A stretch of DNA of 64,000 nt from Corylus avellana (taxonomy: Eukaryota; Streptophyta; Magnoliopsida; Fagales; Betulaceae): assembly GCF_901000735.1 (NCBI RefSeq), contig NC_081547.1, positions 20,398,838 to 20,462,837 on the forward strand, read 5' to 3'. Positions 32,407-42,999 of the stretch are shown piece by piece. Position 1 is the first letter of the stretch, and each line of letters opens with the position of its first letter. The translations under genes were made by a program, and so were the position numbers. Below the pieces are notes generated by a model, which did not search any database, was not told the origin of the DNA, and saw nothing but the letters and a program-made list of their open reading frames with translations.

Positions 32407-35394
32407 TTCCAAACAAAGAAAGTTTCTATTTAAAAAAAGCTTCTATGTAAAGGTGTATATTTTTGGGAAAGTTTCTTTAAAAAGGAAAGTTTTATGTAAG
32501 GACAGGATACCCCTATACACATACACATGTGTTGTGCTAAATACTACATAAATTAATAGATAATATTTAGTACGTTTTAACTCGCAAGTGCACAATATCA
32601 AAACAATAGTATAGCGCAGCAAGTACGAGGTCGATCCCACGAGGATTGTGATTTTGTTTTGAATTAATTAAAATATCAAATTGTCATAGATTTGATATTA
32701 AGAAAAATAAAAAGATATAAAGATAAAGTAAAGGTAAAGGCAGGGCTTTGATATCCACCACTAATCATACTTAGATAATATAACAATATGCCAATGCTTT
32801 GATTATGTTATGCATATCTAATGTTTGTCAACCTAAGGGTATGGTGTATACTCCTTAAGCTATAGATTTCCCTAAGCGACGAGTTAGGCATGGCGTATAC
32901 TCTAACTCTTTTCTTTTATAAGGGATTTAGCATGGTGTATACTAAGTTGTTCTTTAGGAAAGCATATATTCTATGAAAATCAACAAACACATGAGGCCTA
33001 GGGCATGGGCGTATACTCTCGGTTCCCCATGTTGATTAACCCGAAAACCGCGGTGTGGGTTCTTTTGTAACTTTTATTAAACCCAAGACTCGGCCATCCA
33101 AATTGATTTAACTAACAAGTTCATACCACATGCATATGTTGATCAGGCACACACATATGAGGAATTCATGCAAGCAGATATTAATCAAGTTAAATAGCAT
33201 AACAAGATCATTACAAATGCGCCAATATTGAAATATTAAATAAGCACAATTAGGGCTTCAATCTAGCCCTCCTAAAGAGTTAGTTACACATAATGAAAAT
33301 AAAACTACAAAGAAAAGGGAAAGAAAGAACTGAAAACAGCTCCTAGAAGTAGCCTCCAAATTCCTCTCCCCAAGTTGTGTCTCTTCCAAGGATGTCTTTA
33401 ATTGTGAGCTTTAGAGGTTTATTTATAGGGCTTAGGAGAGTCCTAGAAGCTCTAGTAATCCTAGAAATTTCGGAGATTTAAGTCCAAGTCTAATTAGGAA
33501 AAAGAAAACCTAAGTCCAAATCGGAATAGGATTCGCCCAGAATTGCAGTTTCATCTTGCGGTGTGATTTTGGCCTTCCGTCACTCCGAATTGGGAAAATT
33601 TTATTTCACAATTATTTGTAAAATTTTGAGTTAGATTTCCAATGCCGCTTGAATCACCTCAATCGAATATTTAATCTGAAAGTTATGGTCAAAATACTGA
33701 GAGGTATGCAGAATCCAATTTTGCTCCAATCCGATTTTGACTATTATTTGAGAAATTTCGATTTACTCCTTTCCTTTATTGGATTAGACTTAACCATGAT
33801 TGGTTAAGCTTAACCATATCTTCTGGGTCTTCCAAATTTGCCCTTTAAACTTGAATTTTTCCAGAAACGCTTTCTTTTCTTCCAAAAACCTATAAAACAA
33901 AGAAAATACAAAAAAGAAGTAAAATGACATAAATTAACCAAACTAAAGGATTAATACATGTAAGTTAAAGGCTAAAAATATGAATATTTTGACACTTATC
34001 ACATCCCTAAACTTACATATTGCTAGTCCCTTAGCAATACAAAACTAAAAACAGGAATGGAAAAACAGAAAACAAAAGATAAATCCATCTTTCGTGGGGT
34101 GTACGATTGCATTTAGCGTATGCAACAAGCCTTTTAAACCCCTAGGAATTCCCTAGTGGACGAGTGAAGTCTCGTGAGGGTTTTCCATAAATGTTACTCA
34201 CAAACATCATGCACAGTTCATGTTATTTCAAAAATTAAAGCATCACTTTAAGATCATAATTTTCATTCATAAGCAAGCTTAAAAAGATGAACTTCATCTT
34301 CACAATGAATTGGAATCTCAAAATTCAATTACTTACAAAGGACATGCTAAAACATCTCAAGTTTGAAAACAGTGTAAAGTGAACTAGCACAGAATTATGA
34401 GGCTTCTAAATCTTTCCAATATGCAATGTCTCCATATCTCAAAATTCATTAGAATCCCTATTAGAATGAACAACCATGGCATTTTTTTTTTTTCGTCAGG
34501 TTGTGCAATGTTGGTTCCCTTAAGCTTTCTATTTGACCCTTGTAGCGAGTGTTAAGTCAATGACTCCCAAACCAGATGGTTTTAGGGCATTAGGTGTAAA
34601 GACACCCCTAAGGACCTATTAACTCGAGTCAAAAAGGAAACAAAACCATCTAACCATGACATTGATCAAATCAACAATTTTCACCTTTTGACGTGAACAC
34701 TCAATGCTTTTTGGCAAAAAGTCCAGTTACTCAGTGAAAAGCCATCAATGATCATTTATTTCACATCTTTTTTTTTTTTTTTTTTTTTAATCACTATATA
34801 TATGCCAAGGTATCCATCTAATAAATCATCAAGTTTCACCCAAGACATAGAAACACTCACATCAGACGTCATGTCATACCACACAAATTATGTGCTAATG
34901 TGCTTGTATAAGATTAGATCAAACATGTGAATTCTCAACTGTCCTAAGCAAGTAACCAAACTGAAAAACTCAATTATCAGATCATGTGTTCAAAATTTTA
35001 AGCTCACCGATGAATTCAAATCACAATTTTTAAGATCAACCAAAATTTTAAGACAAACACGAACATGCATTATATATATATATATATATCGAATAAACAA
35101 CAAACACACAAATAACATGAAATTGGGACAAAGTGTGTGTAAACAACACGTGTGCCCATACCTCCAAACTTAAATGACACATTGTCCCCAATGTGTCTAA
35201 GTAAAGAAAAGAATGTATCCGGGAGATGGTCGATATGATTTTGGAAAGCATGGCTCATTGCACACCCCCAAACTTGAATCGAAGCACACTTGTCCCTGCA
35301 AAATAAGAAAACACACAAACAAGTAAAAAGAAACAAAACTAAAGATAAATAAAAAGATTAACTTAAAACACACTAAACAAAACAAAATAAAAAG

Positions 35395-35645
35395 ATAACT
35401 ATGGGATGCTGCCCAAGTGCGCTCAATCGCAGTCGCGCAGTGGAGTGCATGTGTGGGTGATGCGCGCTCCATCGCACCTAAGGTGCGTTCGATCGCACTA
35501 ACATAATGTACAACAGCCAAAAGTCGGTTACTGTGCTCGATCGTACTCAGGGTGCGCTCGATCGCAGTAACATAATGCAATGAAACCACAGGTGGAGACT
35601 TGCACTCGATCGCACGCAGGTTGCGATCGATCGCAGTAACAAAAT
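35395..35645 (-). repeat. Tandem repeat rich in CGATCG palindromes
   Basis: Three to four copies of a unit of about 70-75 bp carry pairs such as GTGCGCTCGATCGCAGTAAC. One copy contains the perfect palindrome GCGATCGATCGC. It lies downstream of gag in the interior of the LTR element. Confidence 0.7.
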
Positions 35646-35770
35646 GTAAAAACATGACAAAAAACTTAAAACACTAAAACACCAAAGTAAAATAAAACAC
35701 AAAGGAAAACAAAATCAAAACAAAAGGATATGCTATGGGGTGCATCCCATGAGCACGAAGTTTAACGTCT

Positions 35771-37090
35771 TCAGCCAGACTGTGGCGCTTTAAACTTAAA
35801 GCACCAGTCTTTTCTTCTCTTGCACCAAAAGGAATGAATCTTTTCTGTTGCAAGGTGCTTCCAATTGTCTATAGATCGGGGAGGACCACTCTGAGTTTCC
35901 TCAAACAGTTGCTCATCCGGTGGGGAATCATGAACTGGAATAAAGTAAGAAGAAAACTCAGGGAGCTTTTCTATCTCAATGTCCTCAATTTGCTCACGTG
36001 GTAGCTCTAACAGACTTCTCTCTTGGCCTCTTGGTAATTCGAGAATAGGAGCTAATATTGAAGAAGTCTCAGTGCTCTCTTCCTTTTCCCGATGTGGTTC
36101 CTCTAGAACCTTAGGTTGCCCCTCCTTCCTCTCTTCCACCTTGTTGTTCTCAGGAGTTGAATCCAATAAGGCCTCAGCTTGCTCACGTATCACATCAAGG
36201 TCCAGATCAAACTCAAATTGAGCAAAGTATTCTGCCAATGGATCCTCCAGACTTGGCTCACTAAACATCTCAGCTTGCTTGAGGAACTTGTCAAGATCTA
36301 GGTCACATCCAATTTGATCAAAACGCTCTCCCACTGGATCCTCAAGACTTGGCTCATTAGAAGTTTCAACATACTCAAGTAGCTTGTCCAGGTCTAGGTC
36401 ACCTCCAAATTCATCACAGTGCTCTTCCAAAGGGTCCCAAAGACTTGGCTCACAAAAAATTTCCTCAACAATTTCTTCATTCTCAGGTGTGGTGGTTGTT
36501 TGCTCATGATAATAAATGCACTCTTCCTCCATGTATTGTCCATTGGGATTTTTCATCATCTGATTTTGACACTCTTTTTCTTGGTATTGTTGACGCCAGT
36601 TGATGGGAGATGCCCTCAGCTCCCTCGTCAATTTTTCCATTTGTACTTCTAGTCTTTGAATGGACTGCTCATGCTTGGCATTGGTTTGTTTTTGATCAGT
36701 CATGAACTGCTGTTGAGAAGTCACCAGGGTGTGTATCATATCTTTCAGTCTATTCAGCCTTGACTCTTGCTCCTGATTTGCAGACAAAGGACACGTTTCA
36801 GTAGAATGATCAAAACAAGAGCATGTGGCACATACCTGGAATTGGGTGGCTGGTTGATTGGGAGAGAAGTTCAGACTAGCCATGGAATAAGTATATTCAA
36901 TGTCTTTTGCATGGCAACCATCTGATCTTGTACTGGTGGATCGAAATGAGAAGAATATGAATGATTTTTAGGAGCTTGAGCTTGCCATGAAAGATTGGAC
37001 TGTTTGCTTCATGTTGGGTTATAGGAATCAAAATAGTTATCTTTCCCCGGTCTAGAGAACGATGTGTTCTTATGCCCATTAATTTTGTTA
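35771..37090 (-). pseudogene. Decayed gypsy-type gag with acidic tandem repeats
   Basis: The 370-residue open frame 36883-35771 starts MASLNFSPNQPATQFQ. It contains a CxxCxxxxHxxxxC-like knuckle (CATCSCFDHSTETC), a Gln/Lys-rich coiled-coil-like segment (about residues 40-95) and three copies of a 32-33-residue acidic repeat with EPSLxDP and DLDLD (about 140-245). Upstream the frame continues as YFDSYNPT, a TGA stop at 37011-37009, then NLSWQAQAP, which matches the YNPxW...SW region of Athila/Tat-type gag. The annotated ATG is therefore internal. The N-terminal gag is deleted and one stop has been gained. No protease or polymerase follows. Confidence 0.75.
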
Positions 37091-38273
37091 GATAATATAA
37101 CAATATGCCAATGCTTTGATCTTGTTATGCATATCTAATGTTTGTCAACCTAAGGGCATGGCGTATACTCTAATTCTTTTCTTTTTTAAGGGATTTAGCA
37201 TGGTGTATACTAAGTTGTTCCTTAGGAAAGCATATACTCTATGGAAATCGACAAACACATGAGGCCTAGGGTATGGGCGTATACTCCCGGTTCCCCATGT
37301 TGATTAACCCAAGGACCGCAGTGTGGGTTCTTTTGTTACTTTTTAACCCATGACTCGACCATCCAAATTGATTTAACTAACTAGTCCATACCACATGCAT
37401 ATGTTGATCAGACACACACATATAAGGAATTCATGCAAGCAGGTATTAATCAAGTTAAATAGCACAACAAGATCATTACAAATGCGCCAATATTGAAATA
37501 TTAAATAAGCATAATTATGGCTTCAATCTAGCCCTCCTAAAGAGTTAGTTACACATAATGAAAATAAAACTACAAAGAAAAGGGAAAAAAAGAACCGAAA
37601 ACCGCTCCTAGAAGTAGCCTCCAAATTCTTCTCCCCTAGTTGTGCCTCTTCCAAGGATGTCTTTAATTGTGAGGCTTAGAGGTCTATTTATAGGGCTTAG
37701 AAGAGTCCTAGAAGCCCTAGTAATCCTAAGAATTTCGGAGATTTAAGTCCAAGTCCAATTAGGAAAAACAAAACCTAAGTCCAAATCGGAATAGGATTCG
37801 CCCAAAATTGCAGTTCCATCTTACGGTGTGATTTTGGCCTTGCGGCGCTCCAAATTGGGAAAATACTATTTCTCAATGATTTGTAGAATTTTGAGTTAGC
37901 TTTCCAATTCTGCTTAAATCACCTCAATCGGATATTTAAGCTGAAAGTTATGGTCAAAATACCGAAAGGTATGCAGAATCCAATTTTGTCTCTAATCTGA
38001 TTTTGACTATTATTTGAGAAATTCCGATTTACTCATTTCCTTTATTGGATTAAACTTAACCATGATTGGTTCCGCTTAATCATATCTTCTAGGTCTTCCA
38101 AATTTGCCCTTTAAACTTGAAATTTTTTCAGAAACGCTTTATTTTCTTCCAAAAACCTATAAAACAGAGAAAATACAAAAAAGAAGTAAAATGACATAAA
38201 TTAACCAAACTAAAGGATTAATACATGTAAGTTAAAGGCTAAAAATATGAATATTTTGGCACTTATCAACATG

Positions 38274-38905
38274 CTAAGTTATATGATTATTGAAACTCTA
38301 AGGAACTAAAGAATGGATGAGGTGGAAGAATATTTTAAGAAAAGTTTTAAGACATTTGGCCCAAGTATTAAAAAGGAAAGGTATGTGGAGTACACCACAC
38401 TCAGGTAACATCTACATGAAGGTATGACCATGACTAAGCTTGTCACACCGAATGCACCTAAAAGTTAATAAGCTAGCTAAGGCGTACCTACGCCCATGAG
38501 TGTTGCCAGATCCTCGTAGGTTGGATCCCACAACCCCATGCATACGAAACATAATAATATGGGAAACCATAAGTAACAAGTAAAAAGACAAGCTTTTATT
38601 CATTCAAGAATCATGATTTATGTTAAGATTGATGAAAGTAGTTGATGTATGAAATCTTTTTTATAGAACTTGTTCACACAGTTTGCCATCGATTTGGGCT
38701 GTTCGAAGCTAGCATAAAAATTTCCTTCCTTTTTCTATTCAAAAGTTGTCTCTCTTTTTCATTTACAAAATTTTTCCTACTTATATTTGTCTTTCTTGGG
38801 ATTTGCGCACTAACCACACTAAAGCTCGACACGTGTTGCATGGGGATCTGAGGTTGAGCAAGCATGTAAGGTCTGCCAAACTTCCATACGACCGTGACGA
38901 CCTTT
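38274..38905. other. Spacer between LTR element and CACTA element
   Basis: Short AT-rich spacer. Overlapping open frames at 38642-38946 on both strands are not conserved and overlap the CACTA terminus. Nothing recognised. Confidence 0.5.
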
Positions 38906-41401
38906 CACTACAAAAAATTGCATTTTTCTTGACCATCCATTTTTGACGTGTTAAGACTCTTAACACGTCGCTAAAGTTTAGTGTCAAGGTGTCAAAACTG
39001 GAAATTTTTTGACGTGTATTTTTTGAAACTGCCACGTCAAAAACTTTATTGAAGTGGTAATATTGCCATGTCGCCTTTTTTATTGACTTGGTAATATGCC
39101 ACATCAATAAATTTTTTGACGTGTCAAATAGTACCACATCAAAAAAGAAGGTGATGTTGCAATATCGCCACGTCAAGAAAGTTTTTGACATTGCAATTTC
39201 GGCATGTTTTTAAAGTTTAAAAAATTATTAAAAAAAATAATAATAATTTTTTTAAAAAAAAGTTTTTTTTTTTTTTTTTTCAGGAATTTTTTTTACTCAT
39301 GAAATTTCTCAGAGCCGTGCTTGGTTGCTGAGAAAACATCTTAACTAAGACTAATAAATTTTCTTTAATAATTTTCCACGGTTAAGGATGGAAAATTGCA
39401 ACTAAAACTAATAAATTTGAATTTTACATGCTTTAAACTTAAATCAACAGAAAAAATGAAACTAAATAATTGTCTTCTTTTACTTTGCAGCATTTTCTTG
39501 GAGATCAAACAGACCAAACATGAAAAATGCAAAAAATTGTCTTGTTTTACCGATTGTGAGATTGTAGTGCCGGAGAGAAGCAAAAGAAGCAGAAAATGCA
39601 AGCATACTGAAAAATCAACCTAAAAAATAAAACCAAGACAATCAGAAAAATCAGTTTCAGAAAAATTTCAAAAACCCAAACTCATCAGCAAATAAAAATT
39701 CAAAATCCGAAACCCAGCAGAGAAAAAAAAAAAAGAAAAAAAGAAAAAAAGAAAAGAAAGTAGTAGATCTTCTATTCTCTTTTTCTTCATATTTTCTCCT
39801 TTTCCTTTTCTTCTTCCCATCTGAGAGAAGAGGGAGCTGGGGGATGGGTGTGCAGAGAGAAAAGGGAGATAAAGAGAGGAGATCAGAGAGAGAGTGGGGG
39901 ACAAAATAAAAGAAGAGGGAAAACGTTAAATAAAGAGAGATTTGCGCGCATGCAAGGAGAAAGAAAGAGGGAGAAGAAAAAAAAAGAAAATGAGGCAATT
40001 GGCTCGCGCCTTTCCGATGGAGTTTACTGACGTATTCACAGGTGACACGTCAATACTTTATTGACGTGCCATGTCAATTAGTGGCGTGCCACATGTGACA
40101 CGTCAATAATTTCTTGACGTGTTACATGTGGCACGTCAACAAATAAAAAAAATTAATATATTCTTAATATTTTCTTGACGTGCCACATGTAACACGTCAA
40201 GAAATTTTTTTTATATTATTATATTATTTTCCTAAACACTAATTAGTGTTTATAAGAGAAAAAAGTCATCATATCATTTTTTATTTTCTCTTGCATATGT
40301 TGTAATTATTTCAACACCCAAGCTAAATTCCTACCATAGATGAAAGGTCTAAATAAGTAGGATTTTGTTTAAGTATTGTCTATAGTTTTTTCAATGGTCT
40401 AGATTTGATTTTACTATCGCTATTTTTTTCATAAGAAACTTGGTATTATGATGTAGGACGTTCTCTCCCTACACTGGGGGAAAAGTTTCTCCTTACACTG
40501 GGAGAAAAGTCCCTCTATACCAGGACATTAATTCAGGGAGAAATTTCTCTCTCAACCGGGACTACTTGTCCCTCGGGCTCAACGACTATGATATAATTAT
40601 AGACATAAATAGGGTATACCAATTAAATTTTGTTACATAATATTTTTTTTATAATTAATTAATTAATTGAAATTGAAATTCCGTTATTGACGTGTGAAAT
40701 AATGGCACGTTAATAATTTTTGACGTGTTAAAATAGCACTTCAATCATTTTTGACACGTCAAAAATTATTAACGTGTCATTGTGACACGTCAACCATATA
40801 TTGGCGTGTCAGTTTAACACGTCAATAAAAGGTGACGTGTCAAAATGGCACGTCAAAATTTTTTGACATGTCATTTTCACACGTCAAACATTATTGACAT
40901 GTCGAAATGACACTTCAATCAAGAGTGACGTGGCATGATTCGCCACGTCACTAATGGATATAATTTAAATATTTTTTTATTTTTAAATTGAATTTAAATT
41001 TACAACATGGCAAAGATTGCCACGTTGCTATTTATTGACGTGTAGAGTTTGATGTGGCACTTTTTGCCACGTCAAAAATTAGTGACATGGCAAAAAGTGG
41101 GTTACTGTAGACACGTCAAAAAATTTTCCTTTTTTTGTAGGCTGTGTTTGGTAAAGGAGTGGGCTGGACCGGACCCAAAATTTCAAAAAATTATTCTCAA
41201 AATCAACCCCAACATTCTTACTTTTTACATCACATCAATAACTTTTTATTACTATTCAAATAAAAAAATCACTACTAAACAAAAATTTTCACTTTTTTAT
41301 ACAAAACATTCTTACTTTTTTTCTCTCACATCAATCAAATCTGCTACAGTTCTGGCCTACTTCTTAAGTCCACTCCTTTGCCAAACATAGCTGTAGCGTT
41401 T
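38903..41401. mobile_element. Nonautonomous CACTA element, TSD TTT
   Basis: The left terminus CACTACAAAAAATTGC starts at 38906. The right terminus TTTTTTTGTAG(CG) ends at 41398 once a MITE inserted in it (41141-41391) is subtracted. Both sides are flanked by TTT (38903-38905, 41399-41401), the 3-bp target duplication of CACTA elements. Both arms carry arrays of TTGACGTGTCA/TGACACGTCAA-type 10-mers, about 40 copies by eye, many in inverted pairs, as expected of transposase-binding subterminal repeats. No transposase is seen. The core (about 39300-40010) is unrelated sequence with a purine-rich tract. Three loose copies of CTACACTGGGGGAAAAG lie at 40455-40560. The last two bases CG replace the usual TG. 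Confidence 0.88.
41141..41391. mobile_element. MITE inserted into the CACTA terminus
   Basis: The 22-bp ends GCTGTGTTTGGTAAAGGAGTGG and the inverted GCTATGTTTGGCAAAGGAGT match at 20 of 22 positions. TGTAG stands on both sides (41136-41140 and 41392-41396), i.e. the CACTA end itself was duplicated. The interior shares ACATCACATCA and TACTATTCAAATAAAAAAA with the MITE at 24707. It is 251 bp and noncoding. Confidence 0.8.
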
Positions 41402-42762
41402 CCGGATACGGTAGGGATTTGATGGGACGTGGACGTAACCGAATCCGTCTGACGTGACAACTAGTTTACTTTGATTGGACATCTACTTTTTCTCTTATCG
41501 AAGCTGGTAGAGCTTCGCTTTGGCGAACCCGTCCTGTGACGACGATGTTGGACTTGGATCGAGCTTCGCTCGAAGGTCTCGAAGCTCGTCCAGGTGATGT
41601 GCATGACCTGTGAACCCCGATCTTGGTTGTCGAGACTGAACGTCAATGTTTTACTGTCAAAGGCAAGTACAACCTTTGGCGACAACCGCATGTCCGACCT
41701 AAAGTACTTTGGCCTTGCAAGTGGTTTGGGCTTTCTACGACATGGGTTGTTTCAGGTTTGGCGATCTTCTTAATTGGCCGGACCTTGGTCCAACAGAACT
41801 TATGTTTTATTTGTAAGAATTCAATATATAATTAAATGCTAATTGATAATAAAATTAGCAGCAGAATGACTAATTATATAAATACCTCTAACCATGCTTT
41901 ACACAAGCCAATTGAAGAACAGTTTCACAGAAACAAAATCTGGAAAACTAAAAAATATTGAGAGGTTCTTCTGACCTATGCCTACCAGTGAGTGCCAATT
42001 GATGGAATACACATGCCTTATTTATAGGTAGGTCAGGGACCCTCAATTAGAGCTGTTACCTTAATTATTCCTCCCATCAAGGAATAACAATCAAATAAAT
42101 AATCAATACAGCTAATTGATTCCACAAAATAAAATCAGTAATGAATTAAAATATTTGTGTCCACAAGAATTAAATCGACAATTTAATTCAAAATATTTGA
42201 TTTTATAGAATAAGCTTTAATTGGAATAAATCACTGAACACCGTAATTATATATATTTTATAATTACAATAATATATGTGACATAAGGGACATACTTTAA
42301 ACGAAATTTCTTACATTATTTAGAAAGATTAAGAAAAAAATAAGTTCATCAAGAAAAAATTATGTTATATGTCATATGTTATCTAAGATGCTAACTTTTT
42401 TCTTACAAGAATTTTAAACCAACTGTTTTTAATTGGTTGGGAATGTTAATTACTTGATGAGCCTTTTGTTCACTTTTAGTTTTTTCCCTTTTTCCAAGAA
42501 CTGATGCAACCGAGATAGGAGGTCGAGATGTAACATGCACCATGGGTTTAAAACACAAGCCACAAGTATAAAATATATGAATTTTCCACGTGACTCTGCT
42601 ACTTAATTTCTAAAATACTCGTAGTGGAAATAACTTGCAAACTCAAATCTATTTCATAATTTTTCTTAAGATGCACATATATATTATTGTGTACATGTGG
42701 AGAGAGAGAGAGAGAGAGAGAGAGTAGGGCTAAGAAGTTTGCGCCACGTGTGGAATTGGTGC
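41402..42762. other. Spacer, no recognised gene
   Basis: 41402-41800 is GC-richer than its surroundings and may be an old gene fragment, but no frame on either strand is long or recognisable. The rest is AT-rich. A (GA)n run at 42701-42724 precedes the small-peptide gene's 3' side. Confidence 0.45.
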
Positions 42763-42975
42763 TTAGTGATTGGGTCCTTTTTTGTGATGAGCTCCATCTT
42801 CTACAATGCATTGTAGGATACATCCCAAGATACAAATATTTTGAATCCTTTCTGAAACCTCTTTCTTCAAGCATTTGTTTGCGCAGAGATTAAAACAATT
42901 AGTATCATATACCCAGAAAGGCACAAATTCATTGGCTTGAACTATAGTTGTAAACACCATCATCATCATCATCAT
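42763..42975 (-). CDS. Small secreted cysteine-rich peptide, thionin-like
   Basis: A 70-residue frame. It begins with six Met codons, made by a (CAT)6 run on the plus strand (42958-42975), then VFTTIVQA, giving a short hydrophobic leader with a plausible cleavage after Ala14 (V-Q-A). The predicted mature part has six cysteines (27, 31, 35, 48, 52, 56) in the spacing CX3CX3CX12CX3CX3C. This is typical of plant thionin-like or alpha-hairpinin-like small secreted proteins, often tied to defence or reproduction. It ends with a basic His/Lys tail. A TTTAAATATT box lies about 140 bp upstream (near 43120). The leader is short, so an upstream exon or a different start is possible. Function is unproven. 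Confidence 0.55.
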   Translation of the reverse strand: MMMMMMVFTTIVQANEFVPFWVYDTNCFNLCANKCLKKEVSERIQNICILGCILQCIVEDGAHHKKGPNH

Positions 42976-42999
42976 GCATCAAACCAACTTTCCTGCTCC

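Larger units (their letters stand above)
32525..38273 (-). mobile_element. Gag-only gypsy-type LTR retrotransposon, 5-bp TSD
   Basis: The element 32530-38268 is flanked by the perfect duplication ACATG (32525-32529 and 38269-38273). It lies on the minus strand. The 5' LTR is 38268-37088 and begins TGATAAGTGCCAAAATATTC. The 3' LTR is 34001-32530 (1472 bp, ending GCACAACA). The purine tract AAGTTTAGGGATG lies just before the 3' LTR. The 5' LTR lacks about 241 bp of its inner end, and the primer site is gone with it. The 3.1-kb interior contains a decayed gag (35771-37090) and a tandem repeat but no pol. The element was therefore mobilised in trans. Confidence 0.9.

Noticed and set aside
35395..35645. 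CRISPR-like array
   Set aside because: The repeats are contiguous degenerate tandem units without unique spacers of constant length, inside a plant retrotransposon.
35048..35655. Minus-strand frames with repeated TAIERT-like segments
   Set aside because: They are translations of the CGATCG tandem repeat downstream of the decayed gag, not a repeat protein.
39657..39998. Ser/Phe-rich frame on the minus strand
   Set aside because: Generated by a purine-rich tract in the CACTA core; low complexity, no domain.
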